Source of the DNA: Hofstenia miamia
Lineage: Eukaryota > Xenacoelomorpha > Acoela > Hofsteniidae
Assembly: GCA_900660155.1 (NCBI GenBank)
Contig: CABFPE010000047.1
Location: 1,481,339 to 1,545,338, forward strand
Reading direction: 5' to 3'
Length of the DNA: 64,000 nucleotides
The notes beneath the pieces are model-generated. The model made no database searches and had not been told where the DNA came from. It saw nothing but the letters and a program-made list of their open reading frames with translations. Below are positions 46,101 to 56,205 of the stretch, one piece after another (positions within the stretch are counted from its first letter, which is position 1; the number at the start of each line of letters is the position of its first letter). Both the position numbers and the translations under genes were made by a program.

Positions 46101-49100
46101 ACTATTTTAAAATGTATCACAGCAGGAATGGAATAGATTTAAACTTAATGATCGCATCACATCATTTAGAGGAGAATAGAAATCTATCTGTCGAATGCAG
46201 TTCATCAAATTCAAAGAAGAAATTTAATTTTTTTGTTGAATCAACGTCAAAAAGACGTTCTTATTGTTCTGATGTTATTTTCAGTGCTCTGGAAATATAT
46301 AACATTTCCCGATATTGCTATTCTCAGTTAAGGTGTTTTTTGACATTGCCTTCTCCCACAACATTACAGCATTACATATCTGGTTTCTCTTGTGACATTT
46401 CTAATATAATTAAAAGTCATATGGATACTATTCCCACTAGTGAAAAAAAAGATTCACTTTTGGTGATGAATGAAGTAGTTATTAAGCCAGCCCTTAGATT
46501 TAGAGGAAATCATGTTTGACAAGTGAAACTGCCACATCCTTGTATAATCTTTGTCATTGTGCTGTTGACATGTGCAATTATTTGCTGCATGAGCGTAACT
46601 ACAACTGTTTGGTTAGAATAAAAATTTGGTCATTACAGACGGCTAAATGGAGGCAATTACTATATGGCTTTAGAGCATGTGGTTTTCTCTTTCAAATCTT
46701 CCACATTCAAAGACGTACTGCCCTATCTAGATGATGATGGTCTGACGAAGGGGTCCAACATATCATGTTCACTTTGTAATGCATGCATTTTTGAGGAAGA
46801 CTGAGATTATTGAGAATATTAGTAATCGTGATACTTCGTGTGAAGAAATGAATACAAGTATTTTAAGTATCCAAAATTTAATGATGGGAAGGAGCTAAAT
46901 GATGTTCCAACAACGTTTTTGGATATAGTTAACAGAGGAAAACTTAAAATTCCAAATGAAAATTTTATTCGCTTGTATTATACATGCAGCGCTTCCTTCT
47001 TCAAACAAAGAATTGAACCTGCAGCAAATATTTGATTAACGTTGTTGTATTAATATCGGATTTATATTTTTTATTTGATGAAGTGCTGTTTGCAATAGTT
47101 TTGGTGAACGTTTTGTTAAAAGATTTATCTAAAATTGATGGTCCCTGTCCCGAAAATATTAAGAAATTGGCAAAATATAGATTATGAATATACTTTTTTA
47201 TTATTTAAATTATTTAGGATAATAGATTACTGTTATTAAGAGAATTTGTTAATATCCCTTCAATTAACATTGTCGTATTAAATTTGAAGCGTCCTGATTG
47301 GTTTAGATTTGCTTGACATTAACCCTGTAATCATGTGAACTAAATAATGTGTGATGTAGCCAGGTATGTTAACAAAAAACGTAATGAAATTAGCCATATT
47401 ATTTTGAATTTACTTTTTTCGGATTTGCTCACTTGTTAAAATTTTTTCAGGTGGCCGAATGCATTTTTTCAATACAAGTTTTTTAATTTTGATTGAAAAT
47501 TAATAACCAATTGTTATTCTACATATTTTATGGTATTAGACACAAATTTTCCTTTTTAATTAAAGTAACATTTAGTTATAATTTTAGGCACCCTCTATCC
47601 AATGAATATTCATTATTTATTAAAAATAGCAAGATGGTCGAATACATATTTCCAGTACTGTAGATACGGAGTGTTAGTCTTCTGGTTTGTCAGTTGAGGA
47701 ACTGGAATGATTTTGGTTATTTTGCACAATGCAGGGAAATTTCCATTTTCAGGGTTAGATTCATATGAACCAAGATTCAGTAAACCATTCTGCGCTCTCA
47801 NGGAGGAGGAGCATGAAGACAATATCGACGAAAAGGAATCGATTGAGAACAGTCCTGCTGTGCCCCCTTCAGTCTCTGAGTGCCTGAAACTCATGGATTT
47901 GGTGAGCAAACGCTTTATCTTAAGCTCTGGCGATGAGCCAGTTTGTGTCACAGACGTGAAGCAGGCCCTGATGAGCCTGCCAAAGTCCCAATCGCGAATC
48001 ACGGACTTTTTTGTTCAAAAATAACTCCCTATAGACGTTTTTTGTTTGAGTTGGAAAAAAAGTTCTTTTTCTATAACTATTGGTTTTTTCTAACTATAGG
48101 TTTTTTCTTACTTTTTTTGGTGCAAAAAATGGTTAGAAAAAACCGGTTTCGACTGTATGTGCTTATTTGTGCTTTATTTTCAAAGATAACTCCAATATTC
48201 GATATACTGCTACTGCTCATAATCAAACTGTGACAATGCCTGTACACTTATCTAGATTTGGATGCATAACTTCATATAGTCAGTTGGATGAAATTATTCA
48301 CTATTTTAAAGTGTATATCAGCAGGAATGGAATAGATTTAAACTTAACGATCGCATCACATCATTTAGAGGAGAATAGAAATCTATCTGTCGAATGCATT
48401 TCTTCAAATTCAAAGAAGAAATTTAATTTTTTGTTGAATCAACGTCAAAAAGACGTTATTGATGATGGTCTGACGAAGGGGTCCAACATATCATGTTCAC
48501 TTTGTAATGCATGCATTTTTGAGGAAGACTGAGATTATTGAGAATATTAGTAATCGTGATACTTCGTGTGAAGAAATGAATACAAGTATTTTAAGTATCC
48601 AAAATTTAATGATGGGAAGGAGCTAAATGATGTTCCAACAACGTTTTTGGATATAGTTAACAGAGGAAAACTTAAAATTCCAAATGAAAATTTTATTCGC
48701 TTGTATTATACATGCAGCGCTTCCTTCTTCAAACAAAGAATTGTACCTGCCGCAAATATTTGATTAATGTTGTTGTATTAATATCGGATTTATATTTTTT
48801 ATTTGATGAAGTGCCGTTTGCAATAGTTTTGGTGAATCTTTTGTTAAAAGCTTTATGTAAAATTGATGGTCCCTGTCTCGAGAATATTAAGAAATTGGCA
48901 AAATATAGATTATGAATATACTTTTTTATTATTTAAATTATTTAGGATAATAGATTGCTGTTATTAAGAGAATTTGTTAATATCCCTTTAATTAACATTG
49001 TCGTATTAAATTTGAAGCATCCTGATTGGCTTAGGTGTTCTTGCCTCTTACATACAAAAAATCCATTATCAAATGTCCGATACATCGACATTTTATGATT

Positions 49101-50883
49101 GATCAAAATTACGAAAAATCATAAATATCAAAGATATACAAAGGCGCAATGAATATCGAACATATGTATATAGTTGATAGAAGAACAAATATCTATATTC
49201 AGAAATTGTTTGCACAATAAGGAATACTGATAACAATTCTAAGAGCGTCAAGAAAAGAAATACAACCAATATATAATAAAACAAACCAAGGAATATTTAC
49301 AAATAATAATGATAATTAACTTGGGTTATGGCGATGTTAGTTTCTATTAATAGAGTAATCAGGATTGTAAAATTTATAGCCTCGCCGTTTGTCTTTTTAT
49401 AATACAGGTGTAAAAGTATTATAAAAGAACTTAAAGACTTATAACAAACTAAAGATGCTAAAAACAAACAAAGCGATTACTAATACAATTACATCCTTAA
49501 TATTGAATATCGATGTATACAATCAATTGAATTACAGAAAGATCTAAAAATTATTTAAAAATAGGATGTATACCAAACCAATAAAATAAGGCATCTAATA
49601 AGACTAAAGACCTAAATTAAAATTGACGACGATAGGGTCACCATTGACTCAAACCTGAAATTTGAAAATACAGGGCAGATGGAATATTCCAACGAATTAA
49701 ATTTATAAATAGTATTAAGTATGGCTTTGTGAAATATTCACCAAACTTTAGACTTCTCTGTAACAATACACTTGTTTAGAATTTGTCAAAATTAAATTTA
49801 TTAAAACTATCTCATTTTGACATGTCTATTTCATAATAAAAATAACAATTTTTCCATAACGCTGTTTATGAATTGTTCTTGTGTTTTTCAACATATCTTT
49901 GATAGTTATTTTATAAACTTGATAATCAATTTGAAAAAAAATGTCATTTTAAATGTATGGGCCACCACAGTCCTGTCGTCGTTAAGCGAGACTGAAATTT
50001 TTGCCAATTCCTTACAGTTGGCGAATTTCGCCCAGGAAATTGAAGACTTACAGTATTATGGATGAAATTTTGATACAATTGTCAAATAATGCTAACGCTT
50101 AGTAAGGTTTGAATCGAGTAAAAATATCTTTTAAGTCATAAAAAATTCTTTAAACCTACAAAATGATTTGGTGACATAAAACTAGAAGAATTTTTCCATG
50201 CCAAGATTGTTGATATATTTTTTAGATGATAAATATTTCCAACTTTGTAGAACATTTTGAACAATACACTGCAGAACGCATCTTTCTCGAAATCAATCGT
50301 GAAGTCACTATCATATCGACAATTTAAAGAGAGAGGGTGCTTTGTGAATAAGCAAAATTTTGCTGATCAAAAAAGTAGCAAAACGATATCCATGTTCGGA
50401 TAATTATTTGTTTTACATTTATGAGTAACATTAAGAAATTAAAATTTGCGCACGGCAAAATATCTATTCCATGATTATGTGAAATTACGTTGAACCGATT
50501 AAAGTAAATAAATTTCATTCTTTCGATACTTTCAAAACCCTGCACAACAAAGCATGTCAGATTAAGCTAACTGCTACTATATATATATTGAATTATGAAT
50601 TCAATTTATTTTGATAACGAATAATAAGATCATACTGTTTTATTAAATTAAGCCCATCCCTTTGCTGAATATCAATTACAATGCTCTTCTTATTTCTGTT
50701 ACAACACAGGAAATACGCCGATTGCTCATTTATAAATGGTGGTCCATAAGAACGCGTGTAATCCCCAATGATAGGTTCAATCTTTATAACATTTGCACCA
50801 AGATCACCCAACATCATCGAGGCGATTGGTCCAGCAAGAACACGGGACATGTCAACAACCATTACATCCTTGAGGATGTTCGC
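33906..50883 (-). CDS. SUGCT: Family III CoA-transferase, succinyl-CoA:glutarate CoA-transferase type
   Basis: Five minus-strand exons join in frame: 50883-50636, 38645-38390, 35378-35127, 35004-34786, 34118-33906 (about 395 residues). The protein is CoA_transf_3 family (PF02515). The order and spacing match animal SUGCT, a mitochondrial enzyme that moves CoA from succinyl-CoA to glutarate or hydroxymethylglutarate. Seen motifs: VDMSRVLAGPIASMMLGDLG, ANVIKIEP, YGPPF, NRNKKSIVIDI, CAVSGYGKSGP, the candidate catalytic Asp in RPGVDLIAAAEGG, PTRVGVAITDQ, SIVPYQVFLTSDGYIVVGA and SPPPTLGEHT. The first exon starts mid-protein in phase 0, so one upstream exon (start codon and mitochondrial targeting peptide) is not identified. 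Exons 1 and 2 are separated by a 12 kb intron full of transposons and an N gap. Confidence 0.9.
34786..35004 (-). CDS. SUGCT: SUGCT penultimate exon
   Basis: Acceptor ttgctttag, donor CCACAA|GTACGA, phase 0 to phase 0, 73 codons. It encodes FKELCEVIGLTELVSDDRFK, TNRDRVENKSVLIEKMNEIF and INNMQQVFEHPQ. The D-RF-TN-RV pattern is standard in the family. Confidence 0.9.
35127..35378 (-). CDS. SUGCT: SUGCT central exon
   Basis: Acceptor tatgtttag, donor AGTGGG|GTATAA, phase 0 to phase 0, 84 codons. It encodes ITGLFACNGILSALYARAL, GRGGEVHLSLLSAQVATLAN and HPSIVPYQVFLTSDGYIVVG. The last is the conserved HGSI-PYQ-F-T-DGYI region. Confidence 0.92.
35379..38389. other. SUGCT intron, possible decayed DNA transposon
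   Basis: 3.0 kb AT-rich intron. CTAGGGCTG at about 35633 and CAGCCCTGA at about 37595 are inverted and could be hAT-like ends, but the flanking 8-mers do not match. Fragmentary plus-strand frames in between (for example AFKNVNDAHQIFHVLMEI at about 36090) look like decayed coding sequence I cannot assign. The rest is featureless. Confidence 0.3.
38390..38645 (-). CDS. SUGCT: SUGCT exon with catalytic aspartate
   Basis: The frame selects acceptor ccagtttag over the AG four bases upstream, because only that keeps the reading frame open (split codon gives Gln). Donor CAA|GTGAGT. It encodes LISKADVFLHNAMTSSIV, YPSLIYCAVSGYGKSGP, RPGVDLIAAAEGGLMSITG and PPTRVGVAITDQ. The Asp in PGVD aligns with the nucleophile of family III CoA-transferases. 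Enters in phase 2, leaves in phase 0. Confidence 0.92.
38646..40957. other. SUGCT large intron, proximal part
   Basis: AT-rich with no recognised coding sequence. It contains a decayed minisatellite (40421-40530) and a short G-run block at about 39995-40025 that may be part of another miniature element. Confidence 0.4.
40421..40530. repeat. Decayed minisatellite, period about 21 bp
   Basis: Five imperfect units of the type TTGAATGCAACAGAGACTNTA follow one another (starts near 40421, 40442, 40463, 40483, 40504), the third most diverged. Confidence 0.6.
40958..42404. mobile_element. Candidate hAT-like element hosting a nested miniature element
   Basis: The left end CAGAGCTGCAACC and the right end GGTTGCAGCTCTG are exact 13 bp inverted repeats with a few further matches inside. 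The flanking 8-mers do not match. No transposase is visible. The 41393-42047 element is inserted within it, accounting for nearly half its length. Confidence 0.4.
41393..42047. mobile_element. hAT-type miniature element with perfect 8 bp duplication
   Basis: The ends CAGTGGCGGATACAGA and, reading inward, CAGGGGCGGATGCAGA are inverted. ATACTGTT is repeated exactly on both sides (41385-41392, 42048-42055). 655 bp, non-coding. Its ends resemble those of 10552-10762, so the two probably share a transposase source. Confidence 0.9.
42411..43500 (-). mobile_element. Penelope-like retroelement fragments, inverted pair
   Basis: On the minus strand 43104-42895 reads KFVIVFNEKMNIAKIMSKL, then YYYARYVDDILVISKYNV and LNSLNSAIQFTIE. 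YVDD followed by a short spacer and LNS(L)N-x-IQFT is typical of Penelope-like reverse transcriptase. On the plus strand 43240-43440 reads VARGNCLGPTLANISVSKF, then degraded AKIMSK and LNSAIQKNV. This is the same region in the opposite orientation and more decayed. The flank 42411-42560 recurs at 49636-49790. Confidence 0.65.
43501..44169. other. SUGCT intron, no gene recognised
   Basis: AT-rich sequence between Penelope fragments and the THAP/P-type element. It may contain more decayed Penelope sequence and the 5' end of the P-type element, neither of which I can delimit. Confidence 0.35.
44170..44626 (+). pseudogene. THAP-domain exon of a P-type transposon (interrupted)
   Basis: After an AG at 44175, the frame reads YRLLTNEIEKSRWIDALPNN and LPKNVFICRKPWPETLE, matching the C-terminal half of a THAP-like zinc finger (R-W-x-x-A-L-P, C-x-x-W). 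Frameshifts then shift coding to another frame (NPPSVFEVSSSCLKQF), the usual continuation in THAP/P-type transposases. The Tigger terminus at 44627 interrupts the sequence. Confidence 0.65.
45082..45987. other. Assembly gap (906 N)
   Basis: Ns between the left part of the Tigger element and the second P-type copy. Confidence 0.95.
45988..47310 (+). pseudogene. P-type (THAP9-like) transposase, copy A, 3' part
   Basis: The frame 46085-46519 reads GIDLNLMIASHHLEENRNL, then RRSYCSDVIFSALEIYNISR and LTLPSPTTLQHYISGF. The last is the conserved helix before the catalytic core of P-type transposases. Later frames give FKDVLPYLDDDGLTKGSN, ISCSLCNACIF, LNDVPTTFLDIVNRGKLKI and FIRLYYTCSASFF. Stops and frameshifts inactivate it. 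The copy is collinear with 48158-49037, up to the shared end near CCTGATTGG(T/C)TTAG, where the two sequences diverge. Confidence 0.7.
47802..48024 (+). pseudogene. C-terminus of a Tigger/CENP-B-type transposase
   Basis: Begins directly after the single N. An acidic stretch (EEEHEDNIDEKESIEN) leads into PSVSECLKLMDLVSKRFIL, ALMSLPKSQSRITDFF and TAA. The S-x-I-T-D-F-F ending close to the right terminus is characteristic of Tigger transposases. The N-terminal and catalytic parts are in the gap or lost. Confidence 0.7.
48158..49037 (+). pseudogene. P-type transposase, copy B, internally deleted
   Basis: It continues the element that the Tigger interrupted: NSNIRYTATAHNQTVTMPV, LSRFGCITSYSQLDEIIHYF, GIDLNLTIASHHLEENRNL. 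It then jumps from QRQKDV to DDGLTKGSNISCSLCNA. Relative to copy A about 480 bp are missing here, with a short shared ATTG/GATGATGG context at the junction. The remaining 3' part matches copy A closely, with scattered substitutions and a frameshift after the CNACIF motif. Confidence 0.7.
49060..50065. repeat. Second copy of the Penelope-like repeat, inverted arrangement
   Basis: 49636-49790 matches 42411-42560, and 49840-50000 matches 43058-43200. The part containing the reverse transcriptase motif between them is missing here. 49090-49170 matches the 42650-42700 region in reverse complement. The locus thus carries the same sequence in both orientations, as at 42411-43500. Confidence 0.5.
50066..50635. 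other. SUGCT intron next to exon 1, no gene
   Basis: AT-rich, with a short (TA)n at about 50578-50588. Nothing recognised. Confidence 0.45.
50636..50883 (-). CDS. SUGCT: SUGCT first recognised exon
   Basis: Acceptor ccttgtatag, donor AAACA|GTATGA, phase 0 to phase 2. It encodes ANILKDVMVVDMSRVLAGPI, ASMMLGDLGANVIKIEP, DYTRSYGPPF and NRNKKSIVIDIQQRDGLNL. The L-D-(M/L)-(S/T)-R-VLAGP start is the standard N-terminus of family III CoA-transferases. Because the exon begins after an AG and lacks a targeting peptide, an upstream exon exists. Confidence 0.9.
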
Positions 50884-53599
50884 CTATACAAGGAATTTTA
50901 AATTCATTATAAAGCATATAAAATACCTTCGTTGAAAATCGACGTAAGTGACTAAATGATAAGAGCGAAAACATCTAAAACAAAAAACATCTTTTGTCAC
51001 ATCAAAGTTGATTAAATGAATAAGTACAAAAATGTATTACAAATTACAATGGTACCATCAAATATATAATTGGGCTAAATTTGACGCGAACATGAATAAT
51101 TGGAATACAGCTCGTAGTGAACAACGAATTCGATTTACTGATTACCAATTGCATGTTTTTTCCACGTTTATGTGAATTCAATACAAATTAGTCAACATTC
51201 AACATCGTCAAACAGCAACAGATGGATCTTGTTGATTTTGAAGGGTGCCACGATACAGGAAGTTTTAACAAATGCTACACAGATAACAGCAACATTGCGC
51301 TAATATATAATAAAGGCTGTGTTGAGAAATAATGTCAGGTATTTGAACAAAAAGAATTACTAAATATAATCTGTGCTACTTGATAAATAAATGAAATCAT
51401 TTTACAGGTCCAAATTATAATTAGAATACACTGTTGTGAACAAATTTGTAGTTTTGAAGGCTGCTTAATGCATTGGAAATATTAAATACATCGACTTCTG
51501 ACTAGAATTAATGGTTTCTACAACACAAATAAGGTCTAGAAGTTTAGCATTAAATAAGATTTTTAAGGACTTCTGCATTTTGTAATTAAAAACTATTCCA
51601 AAGATATTTCATTAAAGAAATATATTCACTTACAAAACAGCTCAAATTGCAATTAGTATTGAAGATATTGCTTTGGAATTTATTAGCTTGTAAATGTTAA
51701 TTAAGGTCTAGAATGACATATTGATACTAGTAGCTTTCTGCTTTTTCAATGGAAGTTAATCCAAATGATTCGCTTGAATAGGGTTTGACGCAATTTGATA
51801 TTGGTTATTCGAGTGTAGAAACTTCAAGCATTCAAAAAAACTTCCAAGATCGAAATCACGAATCTCAAAAGAAAACGACATTGCCAAATATTTGCTATGC
51901 TATTTAGATTTAAAAAATGAGGTCGCAACTAACAAAGATGTATAACATTTTTGTCAAAGAAAGGGATTTTCTGCTCTCCTACTATAAAATCCTGAAATCT
52001 AAACTTGTTGATCAATGTCTGGCTTAGAAAAAATTAGTAATGATACGAGTCATTTTCACGCTTTTTCGAATCATGAACTTAATAAACTTGTAAAAGCCCA
52101 AAGAAGCAATATCCAAATACTACCTCCAGTTATCAAAAAATGAATTGTTAATTCGAAATATTCAAATGAACAGTCTCAAAATATTTCTGAAAAAAAAACA
52201 ACGAGAAGTCCATGCAAAAGCTTTTTAAACGGATTTTTATTCACACAAGAATTCCGAAAGCCTGTATTACTAATTCATTCCTCAATGCAATGCTGGAAGA
52301 AAGTGGTTATAGTTCTGAAACTGTTTTGCTTCTAATGAATTGTTTAAAAAGCATTTTGGACTTTCTTACAGTTGTTAAATAATGTGAGGCATTAATTTTA
52401 AGAAATTTCGTGAGCTTTCAATAAATAACTAAAGAAACGAAAAAGAAATGTCTTCTAAAGTACCCAATAGGGAGGTATTTGAAAGACTTCAAAGAGAAAT
52501 ACAGCAGTTATTCGAACAAAATTTAAAAAATAATCATAATTATTATACTCAGGAACTGTTAAACTTTTTCTTTAAGTAAAAAAATCTAAATTTTTTTACA
52601 TTTTTACATCATAAAGCGCCAGTGTAACAAAAACGTTACAGCCCTGTTTTGTTGAAAATGTTAATTTAGTGAACTGAGACAATGAAATATTTTTAATTAG
52701 AATACTAGGCACTACTTCACAACATTTTTATAAAATATATGTCAATATTTATCAGGGCGGTCTTGAATGAGTTAATACTCAATGCTGCTAAGAATGATGT
52801 CTTCATTGAATGGTTGCTCTCATTTAGTTTGTGCTATTGTCCACAGGAATGGATCGAAGTGAACGGTATGTACTAATCGGATAATTTCCTCTTTATCAAA
52901 TGTTTTAGGTCTTTCATAAAGTTTCTATTGTAGAAGGAAACTGTGTTATCTTTGTAACTAATGCATTGATTTAGCGTTTGCTACTTTTTTTCATTGATTA
53001 CCTGGTAAAGCCAAGGGGCAGACGGCAAATGTGTCGGGGATGATCAATTTCAATAGCCGAAATATTTATTCCAAACTTTTAGAGACTGCAATTTAAATTT
53101 CGTTAAAGTCTACTTATTAAATGAAGGAATTTATATTCAATTTATGTAATGCTATATGATATTAAATTCCAATAAATATCCCGACATTTTCTAAATTTGG
53201 GACTATATTGAAGTATAATCAACGTCGGAGGCACTTCAAAAATGTTGTTTAGAACAAGAAATATTTATTCCAAAATCCAAAAAACTATATAATTTCAATT
53301 TCGTAAAAGTCTACTTATTAATTTATAATTATAATATCACTTCAAATCAATAAAGGGGTATTTCACCAGTAGAATAAAGTAATTTGTTGGTTTTGTTGAT
53401 TAGTCTTAATGCCCCGTATCCGCAAATTTGATTACGAAATGCTAGTGATTGTAATCAATGATTGGTTGTGCAGAAATAAAAAAATTCCGAAAAATTAAGA
53501 TAAAATGCTAATAGAGTGGAAATTTGTCCTACAATGTTCTTGAAAAATATCAGAAATCACAGCTTCCCAATTGGATTTAAGTCAGGGGATGACCCCATA
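50884..53599. other. Upstream of SUGCT, no gene recognised
   Basis: 2.7 kb of AT-rich sequence that should hold the first SUGCT exon and promoter if the gene ends here. Plus-strand fragments at 51800-52520 (for example NDIAKYLLCYLDLKNE, YLKDFKEKYSSYSN) look like decayed coding sequence, but I cannot assign a family. Confidence 0.35.
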
Positions 53600-54100
53600 A
53601 ACATTGTTATTACTGAGCTACATTTTGAGTTTTCGAGATGTGACAATGAGCGCCATTGTGCTTGAAGTGTGTTACTCCGTGTCAATTAATGGCAAGATTT
53701 TATCCTGAAAAATTCTCTTACATTTATTGTGGTTCCAGGAGGCATAGTCCCAAGGTCACAACGACCAATATTACTAGTGAAACGAATCCAAACCATTACT
53801 CTCTTAAATTGCTTTACACTCGGAATGGTGCTGCACACACTGTCACTGATCATCAGGGCGACAAACGTTACATTTAAATGTTCCAAACAGAGAAAACATT
53901 GACTCATCAGAAAAAAATTACATGTTTAGTCCAACCAAGTCTGGTACTTTCGGGAGGCCATGAGTTGGTCTCTTATGTTTTTAGGACTCATTAGAGGTTT
54001 GCGGCATGACTTGCATGATTTTAGTCCGGCCAGTTGGAGTTTTCTCCTGACAGTTCATATTGATATTAACTCTTCAGTTTGCTAAGACAACTCAACCGAA
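53600..54100 (-). pseudogene. Tc1-like transposase remnant
   Basis: Minus strand, read from 54030 downwards: RKPLMSPKNIRDQLMASRKY, then FFSDESMFSLFGTFKCNV, then VMVWIRFTSNIGRCDLG. These match, in order, the RKP-LS-KN-x-R, FSDES-F-L and VMVW-FS-G motifs of Tc1 transposases. Frameshifts separate them, so it is inactive. Confidence 0.7.
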
Positions 54101-54974
54101 CCAAATATGTACGATAAATAAATATTTCTTTTAAGTTTAATCTGAATTTTATGTAACGGAGACACGGTACCATGATCTCCTGGAATCCACGACCCTTTGT
54201 ATTTCTCAACACATTATTTATTCAGACGAACTTAGTAAATGAAAANGACTATTTCTACAGTTACCCAAGGTTTGTGTCGTGGATATATTTTTCGCATTTT
54301 CACTGGAAATGAGTATTCATATGCGTTGAACATAAACTTTGAAAAATTTTCCCAATTCTGAGGAAAGGAAACGTTAACATCAGTGCAAAAATTCCAGTCA
54401 CGGCGGGATAATATGTTCCCAAACAATTGTAGGTTATATTTCTTTTTCACTCTATAAGACGTCATCGTCGGATTTCCACATACATATTTGGATTTTATGT
54501 ACACAGATAAATGCCTACATTTANTTACTCTCTTAAATTGCTTTACACTCGGAATGGTGCTGCACACACTGTCACTGATCATCAGGGCGACAAACGTTAC
54601 ATTTAAATGTTCCAAACAGAGAAAACATTGACTCATCAGAAAAAAATTACATGTTTAGTCCAACCAAGTCTGGTACTTTCGGGAGGCCATGAGTTGGTCT
54701 CTTATGTTTTTAGGACTCATTAGAGGTTTGCGGCATGACTTGCATGATTTTAGTCCGGCCAGTTGGAGTTTTCTCCTGACAGTTCATATTGATATTAACT
54801 CTTCAGTTTGCTAAGACAACTCAACCGAACCAAATATGTACGATAAATAAATATTTCTTTTAAGTTTAATCTGAATTTTATGTAACGGAGACACGGTACC
54901 ATGATCTCCTGGAATCCACGACCCTTTGTATTTCTCAACACATTATTTATTCAGACGAACTTAGTAAATGAAAA
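53800..54974. repeat. Duplicated Tc1 segment around N-bounded insert
   Basis: 53800-54245 and 54525-54974 are essentially identical (about 446 bp). Between them single Ns at 54246 and 54524 bound an unrelated 277 bp piece. Identity this high next to single-N joins points to an assembly artefact rather than a genomic duplication. Confidence 0.75.
54247..54523 (-). pseudogene. Non-LTR retroelement (LINE) fragment
   Basis: Minus-strand frame reads FPQNWENFSKFMFNAYEYSF, PVKMRKIYPRHKPWVTVEI. The F-(x)n-Y-x-x-x-FP-K-(x)n-KPW-T pattern is the linker between endonuclease and reverse transcriptase in many LINE proteins. The fragment is bounded by single Ns and may be misplaced. Confidence 0.5.
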
Positions 54975-55590
54975 TATGTCCAAGAGTAAATAAATGTTCG
55001 TCCATAAATATTTTTCAAAAATATGTATTTCTATCATTGTAGAAACAAAAGGTAGATTTCTAATACAATTACTATTTTTAACAAATAAACTTATTTATTA
55101 CTTGAATATATTTTGTGCCCTTATTAGCTTACAATGCTAATTTTATGATGTCATTCTAGTGCTATACAATGAGTAAGGTGCTTATTAGGTCGCATAGCTT
55201 AATTGACTTAAACAATAATTTTCTTCATAGACAACTATGGGTTAAATGACCCCAGGAGATTAGAAATATTCCGCCCAAACCTGCTGTTGATGGAACCTTG
55301 GAACCGCTAGGAGAAACATTTTGGATTTGGTTAGGTTGCGGAAATGATTGTATAAAAAATTATAAAACAAATGTCGAAAAACAGGCCTTGTCGAAGTCAT
55401 ACAAAATCAAATATACTTTATAATCCTTTTAACACGCTTAACAAATCTAGAGCTGAAACAAACGGAAAACGATGCTAATTGATAAGCGCACAAGATAAGC
55501 GTTTCAAACTTGACTCGCGAATGAAAAATAGAAACATATTATCACTGCTGTACTTCTGTCATATCGGTGCTTTCAACGACTGAGTCACAA
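54975..55590. other. Intergenic, no gene recognised
   Basis: AT-rich sequence with a GGGTTAAATGACCCC word at about 55237. Nothing assignable. Confidence 0.4.
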
Positions 55591-55961
55591 CACTCCAAAC
55601 CATGGATGAAGGTCACAACCCAAGCTTCAACATATTTGTGGGAGATCACAATTGTCTGATGAACATTTAAATGCTTTGCTTGTTATTGGAACCACTCATT
55701 TTGAACCTCAGTTGGACAAAATTTTGTCAGAAATGAAACAATTTCATATTTCCCCTATTGGAAGTTAAAAAACATATTAATTGTTGCTGATATTATATGC
55801 ATTGTAATTATGTACTGAATAAATAACATTTTTTAATTATTAATTCACTGTTTATTTACATTGCATGTATTTTGGTAAAATAAATAATTTAGAACCTTGG
55901 CCCGCGAAGCTTTAAAAATTCAGCAATGTGGCCCTCTGCTGGAAAACTTTGGAGACCCCTG
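55591..55961 (+). pseudogene. 3' end of a ZBED/GTF2I-type hAT transposon
   Basis: The plus-strand frame 55642-55768 reads RSQLSDEHLNALLVIG, then EPQLDKILSEMKQFHIS and TAA. This is the C-terminus of a hAT dimerisation-domain transposase (R-x-x-L-(S/T)-D-E-H-L). The element ends with GTGGCCCTCTGCTGG and TTTGGAGACCCCTG, the usual hAT terminus of this group. The segment 55850-55955 is repeated at 56100-56205 after a single N at 56098, likely an assembly duplication. Confidence 0.65.
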
Positions 55962-56205
55962 GTATAAAGTGATATATCCAATTGCTGTACCAATTCTATT
56001 GTGCTTTTGTAAAAACTGTTTTTCTATTAAACAGTTTTAAAAGTAAACGTTTCTATACTTAGTTAATCATACAATTGTTTTTTGGAACAAAAATTACNCA
56101 CTGTTTATTTACATTGCATGTATTTTGGTAAAATAAATAATTTAGAACCTTGGCCCGCGAAGCTTTAAAAATTCAGCAATGTGGCCCTCTGCTGGAAAAC
56201 TTTGC

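Larger units (their letters stand above)
44627..48155 (+). mobile_element. Tigger/pogo-like transposon inserted in the P-type element
   Basis: The left end CAGTCGAAACCGGTTTTTTC and the right end GAAAAAACCGGTTTCGACTG are exact inverted repeats of 20 bp. Both are flanked by TA (44625-44626, 48156-48157), the target of this superfamily. The C-terminal transposase end lies at 47802-48024. The interior is compromised: a 906 N gap (45082-45987), a second P-type copy (45988-47310) and a single N at 47801. The internal order may therefore be an assembly artefact. Confidence 0.75.

Noticed and set aside
55237-55260. GGGTTAA as the partner end of the piggyBac-like terminus at 27312
   Set aside because: 28 kb away and across two host genes; similarity limited to a few bases.
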